A stretch of 64,000 nucleotides of DNA, from NCBI GenBank assembly GCA_014058105.1, contig JACGCM010001161.1, positions 1,612,001 to 1,676,000 of the forward strand. Direction: 5' to 3'. Shown here one piece after another: positions 1-11,849 of this stretch. Made by a program: the position numbers and the translations under genes. How positions within the stretch are numbered: position 1 is the stretch's first letter; every line of letters starts with the position of its first letter. Origin of the DNA: Kingdonia uniflora. Taxonomy: Eukaryota > Streptophyta > Magnoliopsida > Ranunculales > Circaeasteraceae. The notes beneath the pieces were generated by a model, which saw nothing but the letters and a program-made list of their open reading frames with translations, was not told the DNA's origin and made no database searches.

Positions 1-122
1 TTATTGAGTCTGATGCACTGGATCAAAACGAGGAACCTAATGATCCAGACATTATAATAACACTTTGAAAGGAGCCGTGAGTTACAAGAACTCTGGCAAG
101 GTACGTTAGCTCCCTAAATCAT

Positions 123-2450
123 TTGTTACTTACGGATGGTGGTGAACCGAAAAGTTATAAGGAGGCTTTAGATGTGGAAGCCAAGAGCAAGTGGGAGCTT
201 GCTATGGATGATGAGATGCAGTCAATATCAGTTAATCGTACTTGGGATTTAGTTTGGTTACCAAAGGAGAAGAGAGTATTACACAACAAGTGGGTATACA
301 GACTAAAGCAGAAATTTGATGGTTCAAGGAAATTCAATGCTAGACTTGTGGTGAAGGGCCTTCAGTAGAAGAGGGTATTGATTTCGGTAAGATTTTTGCT
401 CCTGTTGTAAAGATGTCTACTATTCGGGTTGTGATGAATATAGTTGTTGTTGAAGATGTGCATCTTGAACAACTTGATGTCAAGACCGTATTTCTTCATG
501 GTAACCTTGATGAAGAAATTTATATAAAGCAGCCAGAAGGGTATTCAGTTAAAGGGAAAGAAGATCTTGTGTGTGGGCTTACGAATAACTTATACGGTTT
601 AAAACGAGCGGCGAGACAGTGGTATTTGAAGTTTGAACAGTTCATGTCCAGAAATGGCTATTCGAAGAGCAATGCGGATCACTGTTGTTTTATCAAGAAT
701 ACGGGGAACTCGTATATTATTCTACTCCTGTATGTAAATGATATGTTGGTAGCAGGTACTGACATGGGAGATATAGTTAAGTTGAAGGAATTGTTATCCC
801 AGGAAATTTCTATGAAGGACTTGCGTGTGGCAAAACAAGTTCTTGGTATGCGTATTACGAGGGACAGAAAGCGGTGAGAATTAAAGTTGTCTCAAGCTGA
901 GTACATTGGCAAAGTACTGAAGCAGTTCAATATGGATGGTTCTAAAGTTATTAGTACACCATTGGGAGGTCACTTCAAATTATCAAAGGGTTGTTGTCCG
1001 AAGACGCAGAAGGATCGCGATGAGATGCGAAAAGTTCCTTATCAATTTGCGGTTTGTAACCTAATGTACGCTATGATTTGTACGAGATGAGATATTGCCC
1101 AAGCAATGGGAGTTGTCATTAGGTATATGAGTAATCCAGGCAAGGATCATTGCAGAGTTGTGAAATGGATACTGAGGTATCTAAATGGGACTCAAGATAT
1201 GTCATTATGTTATGGGGGTTCTCAGATATGTTTACAGGGTTTTGTTGATTATGATATGGTGGGTGACATGGATAGGTGGAAGAACACTAGTGGTTTTATT
1301 TTTACATTGGGAAGTGGTGCAGTTACATGGGTTTCTAGGATACAGAAGATTGTAGCTTTGTCTACAACGGAGACGGAATATGTTGCAACTACAGAAGCTT
1401 ACAAAGATATGGTTTGGCTTAAAGGGTTGATAAAAGAGCTCGGTAAAGAACAACATTCTCCTAAGCTGTATAGTGATAGTCAAAGCGCTATACACTTAGC
1501 GAAGAATTCGGCTTTGTTGGAATTGTTTTATCTTCAAAATATGGTTTTAAATGTTTTATCCCACATTAGAAATAATAAGTATTTTATAATAGTTTTTATA
1601 TCTCTATTGCTTAATTGGATTTAAAAATCTACTCTAGGAGTGTGTGCACTCTAATGAGATGCTACACATCGGGCGCGACTCGCGCGCGCGTGCGTGGGCG
1701 AATGGGCGTTTGAAGTGCATTTAGGCATTTTTTAGCATTTTATTAGGCACACTTAGAACTTTGCACGCTTTCCGCGGTCGTGGGGCATGGGCTCAGTAGG
1801 CTTGGGTCTGGAACAGACAACCTCTTGGACTTTTATGACTGTTAGAGTATGTAACTGGTTATTTGGGTTTAAGTGTGACTTATTTTGATATTAATTCTTT
1901 AATGTATTAATTAAACAGTTTTAAAACTGAACAATTTTAGACTTTTATTTATAGAGTTCTCTTTTGTGAGTAAAAATACAGAGAAAACAACAAATTCTTT
2001 TTTTCAATTTCCTTTCTTTTTATTTTTTTGGGCATTAAGGAAAAGTAAAACAAACTTGATCACTCTATGCAGTGCAAGCACATAGCGATAGAACGAGTTT
2101 AGCTTGGTTGAATCCCAAAGATAGTACTGCTGAGTTCTCTTACACCTTTGGAGAGGCTTCGACTATCTTCAAGAAGCGCTTGCGCCCTTCCTTGCTTGGT
2201 TCGATAATTGTTTTCTTTTGGTGAAGATTAGTTCTTTAATTTTGAATTTTCCCAACAGGCTTTTCACTCTAGGACCAAACATATTGATATTCGATATCAT
2301 TATATTCGCATGCTCATCGAGGACGGTGTATTAAAGTTCGTGAAGATTCATTTGATGTAAATCCAGACGATATATTTACGAAGGTGGTGAATTTTCAAAA
2401 GTTGACGACATGTACAACTTCTGTTGGTCTTCAAGATTGAAGGTCTAGGT
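123..2450 (+). pseudogene. Copia pol remnant: reverse transcriptase and RNase H
   Basis: Broken copia polyprotein in at least four reading-frame pieces (123-368, 413-877, 887-1090, 1106-1514), with a tail at 2258-2450. The RVT_2 domain shows KWVYRLKQKFDGS, QLDVKTVFLHGNLDEEIYIK and NNLYGLKRAARQWY. The catalytic YVDD box reads YVND, so the second metal-binding Asp is lost. RNase H shows VTWVSRIQKIVALSTTETEY and DSQSAIHLAKNSA. The conserved continuation FHSRTKHIDIRYHYIR is found only after the 743-bp solo LTR. Frameshifts, stops and the active-site change make it inactive. Family assignment is from motifs I read directly. Confidence 0.9.
1515..2257. mobile_element. Solo LTR inserted in copia RNase H
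   Basis: A 743-bp block begins TGTTGGAATTG and ends TTTTCCCAACA, with TG...CA termini and a short terminal inverted repeat TGTTGG/CCAACA. It is flanked by a perfect 5-bp target-site duplication GGCTT (1510-1514 and 2258-2262). The RNase H reading resumes directly after the second GGCTT. No internal retroelement sequence remains, as expected after LTR-LTR recombination. Confidence 0.9.
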
Positions 2451-2515
2451 AGTTCGAGCAATTCATTTAGAGATCTGGAGATGAGTTATGATAGATTCGA
2501 TTTCAAGTGGGCGAT

Positions 2516-3372
2516 TGTTAAGGTATGAACTCAAATTATGTTTGAGGTTGTTTTAGTTTGAGTTATTTTAGTTCAAGGATTAAAATCGGATTGAAACGGG
2601 TTGAAAATGAGATTTTCAATGCTCATATTCAAACTGGTTATGATCAACAGAAGTTCAAGCAAGTTAAGTTATCCAAAGATTTGAACTAGTTAAGTTACAT
2701 GAAGTTCGAACTGGTTATGTTATCTGAAGACTCGAGCTGGTTTTGTTCGAGTTGCTGAAGATGAACTCAAAATAGGTCGAAGTTGTTCGAACGAGTTGTC
2801 TAATTTCACGTTTTGGAGTCAGAGATCGAATAAGTCGTTCGAACGACTTTGTGTTTCGTTCGAACGAGTTTTGCCTGGTTGCCTTTGTGAGTTATTCTGA
2901 GACGTTAAGTTTTGCCTCGAGATCCGTTCCACTTATATTTTATCCTCTAGTATATAAAGAGGACTTAAGTTATTTTGCTAGCCTATCCTTCCTACGTGAG
3001 TTTAAATTTAGAGACCTAGAATTTGAGAGACTCCATTAAAGCTTGAGAAGCTTGGAGAGATCGTTGTAACCTGTTTGATTATCTTAGTAGAATGTTCGGG
3101 GAGTGGTTTTTTATCCGCAAGGGTTTTCTACTTCCCTCCTCTGGGAAACCTTGTGTTCTTTATTGTTATGTGTTTCTTAGTTTGATTGATTGGCATATTC
3201 CGCGTATCGTTCTTGTCGTTGAAGAGAGATTAACTACCTCGATTCTCATTAAAACATCCATATTTATTTTGGTGTCATTTCGTGTCAAAAACTAGCTTTA
3301 TAGATATTCTAGTGTGTCAAAGTCTATTCCTTGGTTCCTCGTCGTTAGAGGTTGCTTGTTGGATAAATTACA
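2516..3372 (+). repeat. Probable LTR of the copia element
   Basis: It starts TGTTAAGGTATGAAC right after a copia-type polypurine tract and ends ...ATAAATTACA. A TATA motif TATATAAAG lies near 2950-2958. It holds palindromic TCGTTCGAACGA-type motifs around 2835-2866, also present in the solo LTR at 30842-31469. Downstream ACTTGGTGCTATCAAGT (about 3378-3394) resembles a primer-binding site. So this LTR may also have served as the 5' LTR of a second, truncated unit. The right boundary is inferred from the CA dinucleotide only. Confidence 0.6.
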
Positions 3373-4388
3373 GTTCAACTTGGTGCTATCAAGTAAGTTG
3401 ACTTGAGAATGAACCTTTTGTATGAGTGAAGTCCCAATGATTTATTAAAAATGATTTTTTAAATCATTTTATTTGAGTTTTTATGAAAAATTGAAATATT
3501 AAGTTCTCTATTTGAATAGAGTTCAAGCTGAACTTATTTTTTTATATTAAAATTTCCTTTTTATGACTTTATCTTTTACTTCTTTTTCTAGGGTTTTTAC
3601 TCAAACAAAATGGTGATTTTTAAGAACAATATTTCTTAAAGATCAAAGTCAATCATCTTACTTTTGAAAGTTGCAACATGCCTCCAAAACAGCTAATTTG
3701 AGATTTGAGAGCTTGAGGGATTCGAGCTTGGGAGCTTTGGTGCATAATCCGAAGCGAAGCGTTGCGAGAACAAATAACAGATTACAAGAAGACTGATTGC
3801 AGTGAGGTAACCATGGGACATGATTATCGAGTTTGTAAGTGATTGAATTTTTGCAAATTTTTTTCTTCAAATAGTGGATTTTTAGTTGTCGGGCGATACG
3901 ACAACGACCTGTGAGTTTTTCTCATGAGAAATGTTTTCAGAGGGTTAAATTGTTTGTCTTTGTGCATAATTGATTACTTATTGTTGACACTAGATAATTA
4001 ATTCAACTTGAATTAGACTAGGGTTAGACTATTAATTTTAAGGATTATCAGTTCTAACCAATTTGACCTAAATTGATCGAAATCGATTAATCTCAACTAC
4101 TCAAAAATTTCAAAAAAAATAATTAATGGTCACACAGAAAATGAGTAGGTCTATCAAATGAAACAGGGTCCCAATAAAAAAGAGTCACAAGGGAAATGAA
4201 ATTCAAAACACCAAAACAATTTCAAGATTATTCTAGAAGAGTGAAATAAAGATTTAGATGGGATTTCTTCATCTAACAAGGACCGTCAGATCTCTTCATC
4301 TAACACTCAACAGAGACAATCTAACCACCTACAGTTCGCCACGTAGGCATCATAAACTCCATTAGAATTAAACCCTAGAACTCCCATC
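3373..4388. other. No intact gene; possible gag remnant, then CHCH gene promoter region
   Basis: A plus-strand stretch near 3678-3790 reads open without an intact start (for example DSSLGALVHNPKRSVA) and follows the LTR and primer-site-like sequence. It may be a truncated gag leader. From about 4100 the DNA is simple, AT-rich and presumably promoter of the gene at 4455. I see no further coding sequence. Confidence 0.4.
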
Positions 4389-4395
4389 TATAAAT
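4389..4395 (+). promoter_or_regulatory. TATA box of CHCH gene copy 1
   Basis: TATAAAT lies about 60 bp before the ATG at 4455, with a pyrimidine-rich leader between. This spacing suits a short 5' UTR of about 30-40 nt. Confidence 0.6.
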
Positions 4396-4454
4396 CCCTC
4401 CAACCTAATTTTTTCTCTCATCTCGATATCGAAATTTTCTTTCAATCAAAAATC

Positions 4455-6051
4455 ATGGCTCGCCGAAGCTCCGGAGGTACTCTCTCTCTCTCTTATATGT
4501 AATCTAGGGTTTTAGAGGAGTCTCAATTCGTCCAAATTAGTTGTACTAGGGTTTCTATGTTTTGTGATTTAGGAATGTTTGCTATGTGATTTAATTGATT
4601 AAGGCTACCCAAATTAAGTTTGGTAAAACACCTGTGAAATGTTACTACAAATACCCTATGTAATTTAATGGTGATTGGCTAGGTTTAGGTTTTTTGTAGG
4701 GTATTCTTCAGAATGGGCATTAGTCGCTGTACCTACGAAATGTTGTTATGTTTTGATTTTGATATTGATGGTTAGGGAATAATTCGTATTTTTTACAGGA
4801 AGGTCTGCAGCAAGGGCACCTGCCCCACGACGTGCCCCAGTCAAAAATGCGCCTCAGCCAGGTATAAACAAATTTCATTATCTAAGATTCAATTTAATTG
4901 TTCTACCTTAGGTTTTTATTATTTGATCTAATGTATTAATAGCCCGTTCTTAGTTATCTGTGTTGTTTTACTGTTGCAGCCAGCCATGCTCCTCCTCCAG
5001 CACCCGTCCAAGGTGGAGGCGGTGGATCCATGCTCGGAAATCTGGGTTCGACAATTATGCAGGGTAAGATATACAAGTGTCTTTTGTTGGAAGAGTACTC
5101 ATCTGTACTGTAGGAAACACATGTATGAGATTAGATGACTAAATTTATAATGTTATTTTTATTAAAGGAATGGCTTTTGGTGGTGGAAGTGCTGTTGCAC
5201 ACAGGGCTGTTGATGCTGTGATGGGTCCCCGTACTGTTCAACATGAAACTGCGGTCGCTGAAGCTACCGGTGTTCAAGCGCCAATGACCAGTGGTGGTGG
5301 ATCTGATGCTTGCGGTTCTCACTCAAAAGCTTTTCAAGATGTATGTATATTTTGTTGTGTGTTGTCTCTTTTTTAGTTGTTGATTTGGACATGTTTTGTT
5401 CTCACAGTATTTAATCTTAAGAAGGGAGCTTTTAATATATTTCAATGAGTGGGGCATACTCTATCAGGGTGATAACAACGATTAGATGAACACAAACATC
5501 TCAATAAATACTTACCCATAGTAAATCATTATATAAAACTTGCCTAAAACATCTAATTGTAGGGAAAACAAAAGTATTATTTTACAAAACTACTTAAGTG
5601 GAGGATAACTTACACACTTCCAAAATCTTGGTTGAGAAGGTAAGCACTCCCGGCAAACGCTTAAACATCTATTGATGTGAAGAAGGATGTTCAAGCAAGG
5701 AAGGTAAAATGCATGATAGATTATCAAATCTCAAGATAAATATCTTGAATAAGGAAACTCACCTTTCCAAATCCGATGTAGTTTATGCAATTACAATTTT
5801 TAGTCTTCTAGGCTACGATTCGTCACAGGGACTAAGTTATTGTTCAATAAAGTACTTGATTTTTTCAATTATCTTTTTGTCTGCAATTAATTTGAAGCGG
5901 TTTTGACTGTTTTGGTTGACGCTATAACAATTTGACTTTTTGTTGTTTCATGCAGTGTCTTAACAACTATGGGAGCGATATCAGCAAGTGCCAATTCTAC
6001 CTCGACATGTTGTCTGAGTGTCGCAGAAATGGTACCATGTTGAGTGCTTAA
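4455..6051 (+). CDS. Twin-CX9C protein, CHCHD2/MIX17 (At12Cys) type, intact copy 1
   Basis: Five exons: 4455-4476, 4799-4861, 4980-5063, 5168-5340, 5956-6051. All junctions are GT-AG and encode 145 residues. The N-terminus is basic and Ala/Pro-rich (MARRSSGG, RAPAPRRAPVKN). A glycine-rich hydrophobic segment follows (MAFGGGSAVAHRAVDAVMG). The C-terminal CHCH domain has Cys105-X9-Cys115 and Cys126-X9-Cys136, the classic twin CX9C pattern. The last intron falls exactly before Cys115. Such proteins are imported by the MIA40 pathway into the mitochondrial intermembrane space, where two disulfides hold a helical hairpin. The Arabidopsis At12Cys and yeast Mix17 proteins share this layout. It is the only undamaged member of the local cluster and probably the source or sister of the other copies. 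The assignment is by motif; no search was run. Confidence 0.93.
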
Positions 6052-7267
6052 GGGGTGTTTGGACCATTGTTTTGAATGTTGCAGTTACATTTAAGTGATT
6101 CGACAATTATTTTCAGTGCCTCAATTGCAACTTTTGCCTTGCTAGTTGTAATTGGTGTTTGTGGAGACATGCAGTAAACAATTCAAATCAATAATCTTTA
6201 TCTCTATGAACATGACATGTGAAGACTAATATCATGTTATGATTTAATAATTTTCTGCTTTTACTTTATTGTTCTGATTTTGTTACTTGTTAGAAGCTTT
6301 CTTACAAGAAACTGTGGTACTTCTGAGTTACCTTCTCCATGGAGAAATTCTCACGCATTAAATTCATTTAGTGGATGATGCATAGGCCAGGTCTTGACAG
6401 TGGCCAGTGGGTAAGCCTCAACAGAGAAAGTAGCGCGATAAGGTGTGCTAACAGATTACCCCCTTGTGTTGCTATGGTAGTATGTCGGGAATAGTCATAG
6501 TGTTTTTCCAAGCTAATCTTAGGAAAGCAGGTTTTGAAGAATTTAAGCTTGTAATGGGGGTGTGAGGGATGCTTCATTCTGTTGCTTCATTGGCAATACT
6601 TATAGACTGCAAACAGTATCACTGTCCGATTTTGAACCAAGGGGATGATAGTTTTGAGTTTAGTTGATTGTTTGTATATATGTTTCAATCAGTAGTCATT
6701 TTTGATTCAATTCTAGGGCAATTTTCATTTTCTGGGTAAATATGATTTGTTAGCAAGGTGAAAATCATTAGAAGCTTGATTTGGTTGGAGCCGTAGAGAT
6801 GAGTGTAGCTATCACTTTAATTTAGAAATTTAAACAGAAATATGTTTGTGCTTAGTTGAATGACAAAAAATCATTTGCCGTGGACGATGCCAATGCAGTG
6901 GCTGACCCGCCACTTCAAATGTATTAGCTACAAGGGAATTCAGGATGAAGAACAAATAGATAAGAAATAGGGTGGACAGTTTACAAAATGTGTCGTTGAA
7001 GACTGTAAGTCCGCAATCAGCGCCTCGTGGCACAGTATTTATCATAGGCTAATTTACTAGAAAACAGATGTTAAACACTACACCCTAAACCCTCCTAAAT
7101 CCCTATGGTTGGGTTGTGCCAACCCTGTCTCTTATTGGCTAGAGTTAACAGGCGTTAAGGAGGGTTGTCAAATCCGGACTCAAGAAACTATAAACCCTTC
7201 ACTATTAAATAGTGAATACGTCGTTAGACCTTCTCTAGTTCATCATATCTACCTTTCAGTCAAAACC
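6052..7267. other. Intergenic region between CHCH copies 1 and 2
   Basis: 3' flank of copy 1 and upstream region of copy 2. Short open frames here lack codon structure or homology I recognise. The end (about 7160-7267) corresponds loosely to the promoter and leader of the later copies (AAGAAACTATAAACCCT). Confidence 0.4.
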
Positions 7268-7978
7268 ATGGCCGCGGTTATAATTGTGCTTTACAGTGGA
7301 CGTGGTGGACATTCTTCATTTTTCGGTTCAGGAGACGATGAAAGTTATAAATTTCATTTTCAACAATGTTGCAATCAAGTAGTCGCCCAGTTTATGAATA
7401 TTTGTATTTACAAAAAATATCATGTGTGGATTCATTACTATTATTATTTTTGTTGCGGCAGAAAATGATGTTCTAGAGAAAACTGGTGAAGTAGAACCGA
7501 AGAGGGGATTTTTTTCATCAGCTCTTGAAGGTCTGTTTTACAAATGTTGCGTGGAGAGAGAAACTCGTATATAAATTTATGTGATAGTTGGGTTTTTTTA
7601 ATCGTAGGAATGGGATTTGGAAGGAAGGAGACAGTTGCTGTGGATTGCAGTACTCGGGCAAAATAATTCTTAGATGTATGTAGCTTTTTGCTTGTTAATT
7701 GATGCTTATTGCTATTTCAACACGTTTATTTTTCAAAGTAAAGAATCGTAAAAAGAGCTACTAGTATACTGATGTATTAAGAAATCAACCCCAAGAACAA
7801 ATCAATCAAGAAAAAATTAAAAATAATAGCCATTTCGCGAATAGAAACAATCTTTTATTGCTGGTGTATAATGTTGTAGTGTTTGAACACCAAATGAAGC
7901 GTAAACATCAGCAACTGCCAATCCTACTTCGACATGTTGTGTGAAGGCCACAGAAAGGGTTGTAAGTTGGGTGCTTAA
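7268..7978 (+). pseudogene. CHCH gene copy 2, broken by two in-frame stops
   Basis: Recognisable exons are about 7268-7370 (uncertain donor), 7462-7530 (EPKRGFFSSALEG), 7608-7675 (GMGFGRKETVAVDCSTRAK then FLD) and 7880-7978 (CQSYFDMLCEGHRKGCKLGA). A TAA at 7664-7666 replaces the Glu codon found in copies 3 and 4 (KEFLD). A TGA near 7895-7897 interrupts the last exon. The splice sites otherwise match copy 1. Exon 4 has lost much of the glycine-rich segment. The second cysteine pair no longer has X9 spacing. This is a decayed tandem duplicate. Confidence 0.85.
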
Positions 7979-9253
7979 GTTGTATGATGGAACTTGTGAA
8001 TTTAATTTATGGTAGTAGTGATTGGTATGCGGAACTGGTGAATTGTTAAAGTAATAAAAGTCTATCTTTTTATCTATTGTAATTAATTGGCCTACGTTTA
8101 TGGTGTAATATGTACTGAGGGAGTTAGTTTCTCATCAGAAAAATATAGGATTGTGACTACTTTTCATTCGGTAATAGTCTAGGTTTATTTTATGAATCTT
8201 CAATGATTAATTAATAGATGCAGTATAAATGTTAATGTGTAAATGCTTCTGATGCCGAGTCCAGTGAACAGCGGATAAGCATAGTAACAAAGCTCAGTGA
8301 TATTTTCTTTGTTATAAAGCTGTGTTGATGTGCTATCTGTTAGGATCTTCTTAAAATTCAAGCTCTGCAAAGTTAGGATTTCCTATAGTGGTGGTTGGTG
8401 TGTGAAGAAATTGGAATTGCTCCAACCTCCTCGTCTCTGTATATGAACAAGCTTCTCCTTGAAAGTTGATCTAAACCCAGTCACTGCTTAATTATTTTGT
8501 CTTGGTAAGTAAGTTTCAAAGAGTTTGTTTTTGTTCCGTGATGGACGTTCCATATATACAGAACGTGCACTTCTAGAATTCCAGGAAAATGAGATATAAA
8601 TAGATGAAAAATATTGGACGGGGTCAAAACTAAAACCAAGATTGTATGATTTGCTATGTAGTGTGCTTATGCTAGTACTTATTTGACTGCAGGTTGCATC
8701 GTACTACATTATTCTTTTGGTTAAATATGTTTGTGGTTCTTTCTTAAAGGGAAAATCTAAAGATAGTACAAGCATAGGAGTTTAGAGATTGAATGGTTGA
8801 AAGGGATACAAACCTTGAGGAGTCCGATATAAGAAAAGGTATGGGGGACGTGATAATTTTGATGTGCGAGAATGAAAGGAATCCTCCTAAGCATCTAACC
8901 GAACCCATGAAATTATTCATTTCATTGAGCAAAAAACAAATACTGGAAGCTTTCTAAAAACAACAAAGTCCAAGGTTGCGAGATATGCATGGGAAGGTAT
9001 CCGTAAGATCTACAGTTCAAGCAAGGGATGTGTGCTCCGTGACGACATCGACTTGGATTTCACACTTCAGATTATTGGGAATTATAAAAATGTAATATTT
9101 CCCTCAGATTTTGCTATTAATGAAGTAGAAAAGCTCACAAAGTTTGTTGTTTTTCCTTTTCTCCTGTTAGCAATAAAAACTGGTTGGTTTAGCCTTGCCT
9201 GCAATCTGTATTTTTAATTGTGTATGATTGGCCTAGTTTTGTGGACTTGTGGT
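7979..9253. other. Duplicated 3' flank of CHCH copy 2
   Basis: No gene. This flank is recognisably repeated behind copy 3. GTGATTGGTATGCGGAAC (about 8020) matches 34050-34066. CAGTGATATTTTCTTTGTTATA (about 8296) matches 34970 on. TTTTTGTTCCGTGATGGA (about 8528) matches 35605 on. The duplication unit therefore included about 1 kb or more beyond the gene. Confidence 0.7.
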
Positions 9254-9908
9254 ATTCTGAATGAGTCCGGATCCTCTCCACCGTGGTGGAGGTAATCCAT
9301 CTCCACTCCTCTTGAAATATACTTGACACGTGTCCTTGAGTAACTCTATTTTAACTTGATCTTTTTGTTTTAAAATAACTTTTACACAAAAATATAAAAA
9401 AATAAAATTTTTTTTATAGAAAAACATGGGGATTATCATCTCAAATTTTTAACCAAAAAACGACAATTGTATAATTTTAAGTTTTTCCCCAGTTCTAGGG
9501 GAAAGAGGAGCATAGACGAGGTTTGAGTTTGATTGTTAGAGATTTGTAGAATGAAATCTATGTTTCATCTTTGCATTTGTTTGATTGTTAGAGATTTGTT
9601 GTGAATTACGTTTTTGATGAAGCTCTGGATCAAATGTTTCAATGAAGTTAAGTGTCGCTGTTTTAATCAAAGAAGATTACAAATTACTGAAGCAGAAATC
9701 GAAAGGTGTCAATGATAAAATTCATAGTGAAAGTCAATTGAAGAAAATTACAGTGAAATTGATCCATTAAGAGCTTTAAGACCAAAACTAAAACTACAGA
9801 GCGGAATCTACTGAAATTTAATTCAGTTTAAGATTGAAAACCTATGAGATTCTAAGGTTTTTACATGAAAACTTGAGAGAGAGAGAGAGAGAAAATGGCT
9901 ATGCCTTC

Positions 9909-10505
9909 TATAATAGCCTATTTTTGTAGAGACCAAAAATAGTGTTTTACACCCTTGAAATGGAGATTGTTGTAGATGAAATAGCTATAAACACAAAGTT
10001 TTAGCGTGGAAAACCCTTGAATGGGTAAAAAACCACGGCCTCTCCTGAGGATTTTAGAAAGAGAGATGTTTATAGATGTTTGCTAGCTATTACATAGAGA
10101 GAGATGTAGAAAAGATTTCTGAGCAGTTCCCCCTTTCCTCCAGCTCTCTACTCCTATTTATAGGTCTTATAACATGACCGTTATAATATTGCTTTAATGA
10201 GGAACGCTACAATATCAAGTTTGATGAGTCTTCATAATGGCCGAGTAACGGCTTGAGTAACTCTTCTTCTTTGTAACCGCTCCATAATGCGCCATAAATG
10301 CGCCACGTGTTTGTTGACGAGGTCGAGTAAATGCTTAATATAGCAGGTCGAAGTACTGTAGTTGTATCAGTTTGAGTTACTGTAGCAGGTCAGAGTACTG
10401 TAGCAGTTCGTTCGGGTTAATGTAGATGTTAATATTCAAAGTACTGTAGATGTAGTAGTTCAAAGTTACTGTAGCAGGTCGGAGTATTGGAAATAGGTCA
10501 CCACA
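9909..10505 (-). repeat. Left (3') LTR of the non-coding LTR element
   Basis: A 597-bp direct repeat of 20210-20966. The minus strand starts TGTGGTGACCTATTTCC. It carries a TATAAATAG motif (complement near 10150-10160) and a tract of short tandem units built on TGTAGCAGGTCGGAGTA. The latter explain most of the length difference from the other LTR. Confidence 0.88.
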
Positions 10506-10750
10506 TTCGCCCCGTCTCAGCCAATAGCACGAGAAGCATCAGAAGCAAGTGGTGTTGGTTGAGACATATCTTTGATCTTTGGATCTGTAAATTGCATGGT
10601 TGAAGCAACTGTTGTAAGAGAATGTATTATAATGTATGATAATGTAGTAGAATGGATGATCATGTAGTAGAATGGATGATCATGTATGATAATGTAGTGA
10701 TAAAATGCAAGTAGTAGAATGCATGTTAGTATGTATTGAATATTGCATAA

Positions 10751-11700
10751 CTGAATGGCGTCTCTGCCAGATCGAATTGATTGACTCAATAAGCGACCCT
10801 CAAAGAACGAGTATATTTGATGAGCTATGAAGTATATCCCAGTTACAGGTCAAGCTGAGCGACTGTAATGGGACATGTATTGAATATTGCATAGCTGAAT
10901 GGCGTCTCTGCCAGATCGAATTGATTGACTCAATAAGCGACCTTCGGAGAGCAAGTATATTTGAAGAGCTATGAGGCAGGTCCTGGTTATAGGTCGAGCG
11001 GAGTGACCGTGATGGGACATGTATTAAATATGGCATAGCTGAATGGCGTCTCTGCCAGATCGAATTGATTGACTCAATAAGCGACCTTCGGAGAACAAGT
11101 ATATTTGAAGAGCTATGAGGCAGGTCCTGGTTATAGGTCGAGCGGAGTGACCGTGATGGGACATGTATTGAATATGGCATAGCTGAATGGCGTCTCTGCC
11201 AGATCGAATTGATTGACTCAATAAGCAACCCTCGGAGAGCGTGTATATTTGAAGAGCTATGAGGCAGGTCCTGGTTATAGGTCGAGCGGAGTGACCGTGA
11301 TGGGACATGTATTGAATATGGCATAGCTGAATGGCGTCTCTGCCAGATCGAATTGATTGACTCAATAAGCGACCTTCGGAGAGCAAGTATATTTGAAGAG
11401 CTATGAGGCAGGTCCTGGTTATAGGTCGAGCGGAGTGACCGTGATGGGACATGTATTGAATATGGCATAGCTGAATGGCGTCTCTGCCAGATCGAATTGA
11501 TTGACTCAATAAGCAACCCTCGGAGAGCGTGTATATTTGAAGAGCTATGAGGCAGGTCCCGGTTATAGGTCGAGCGGAGCGACCGTGATGGGACATGTAT
11601 TGAATATGGCATAGCTAAATGGCGTCTCTGCCAAATCAAATTAATTGAATCAATAAGTGACCCTCGGAGAGCGTGTATATTTGAAGAGCTATGATGTAGA
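10751..11700. repeat. 144-bp tandem repeat, about 6.5 units
   Basis: The anchor CTGAATGGCGTCTCTGCC recurs at 10751, 10895, 11039, 11183, 11327 and 11471. A variant is at 11615. The spacing is exactly 144 bp throughout. Units alternate subtly (ACCTTCGGAGAGC versus ACCCTCGGAGAGC), suggesting a two-unit higher-order step. Because 144 is divisible by three, long minus-strand open frames (10800-11840, 11024-11596) arise. I treat these as by-products rather than genes. The array lies in the internal region of the LTR element. Confidence 0.93.
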
Positions 11701-11849
11701 TCCCAGTAATGAGATATGTTAAATGTTGAATGTAGGTTGGACTGGTTGAACCAATAACCAACTTTGTAGAATGTGTTTTGTTTGATCGAATTGGACGCAC
11801 CAATAATCGACCTGCAAAATGTTGGTCGAGCTCGCCCCAAGTATAAGAT

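Larger units (their letters stand above)
1..3372 (+). mobile_element. Decayed Ty1/copia LTR retrotransposon, 5' end outside window
   Basis: Plus-strand copia remnant. Reverse transcriptase and RNase H pieces fill 123-1514 and resume at 2258-2450 after a solo-LTR insertion. A purine-rich CAAGTGGGCGATTG motif (about 2503-2516) resembles the copia polypurine tract and leads into an LTR-like block starting TGTTAAGG at 2516. The upstream LTR and gag/integrase are outside the window or lost, so no target-site duplication can be checked for the whole element. Confidence 0.85.

Noticed and set aside
3658..3870. Minus-strand 70-residue open frame
   Set aside because: The plus strand here has the more coding-like reading after a primer-site-like motif. 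The minus frame looks like its shadow.
7060..7110. Telomere-like CCCTAAA motif (ACACCCTAAACCCTCCTAAA)
   Set aside because: Only one unit and a half; no array. Such telo-box-like motifs are common in plant promoters.
10751..11700. CRISPR-like regular direct repeats
   Set aside because: Units are near-identical over the full 144 bp with no variable spacers, and the setting is a plant retroelement.
10800..11840. 346-residue minus-strand open frame with repeated SLRSTYNQDLPHSSSN units, and the overlapping 190-residue frame 11024-11596
   Set aside because: Both follow from the 144-bp tandem repeat, whose period is a multiple of three. There is no domain, and two frames are open at once.
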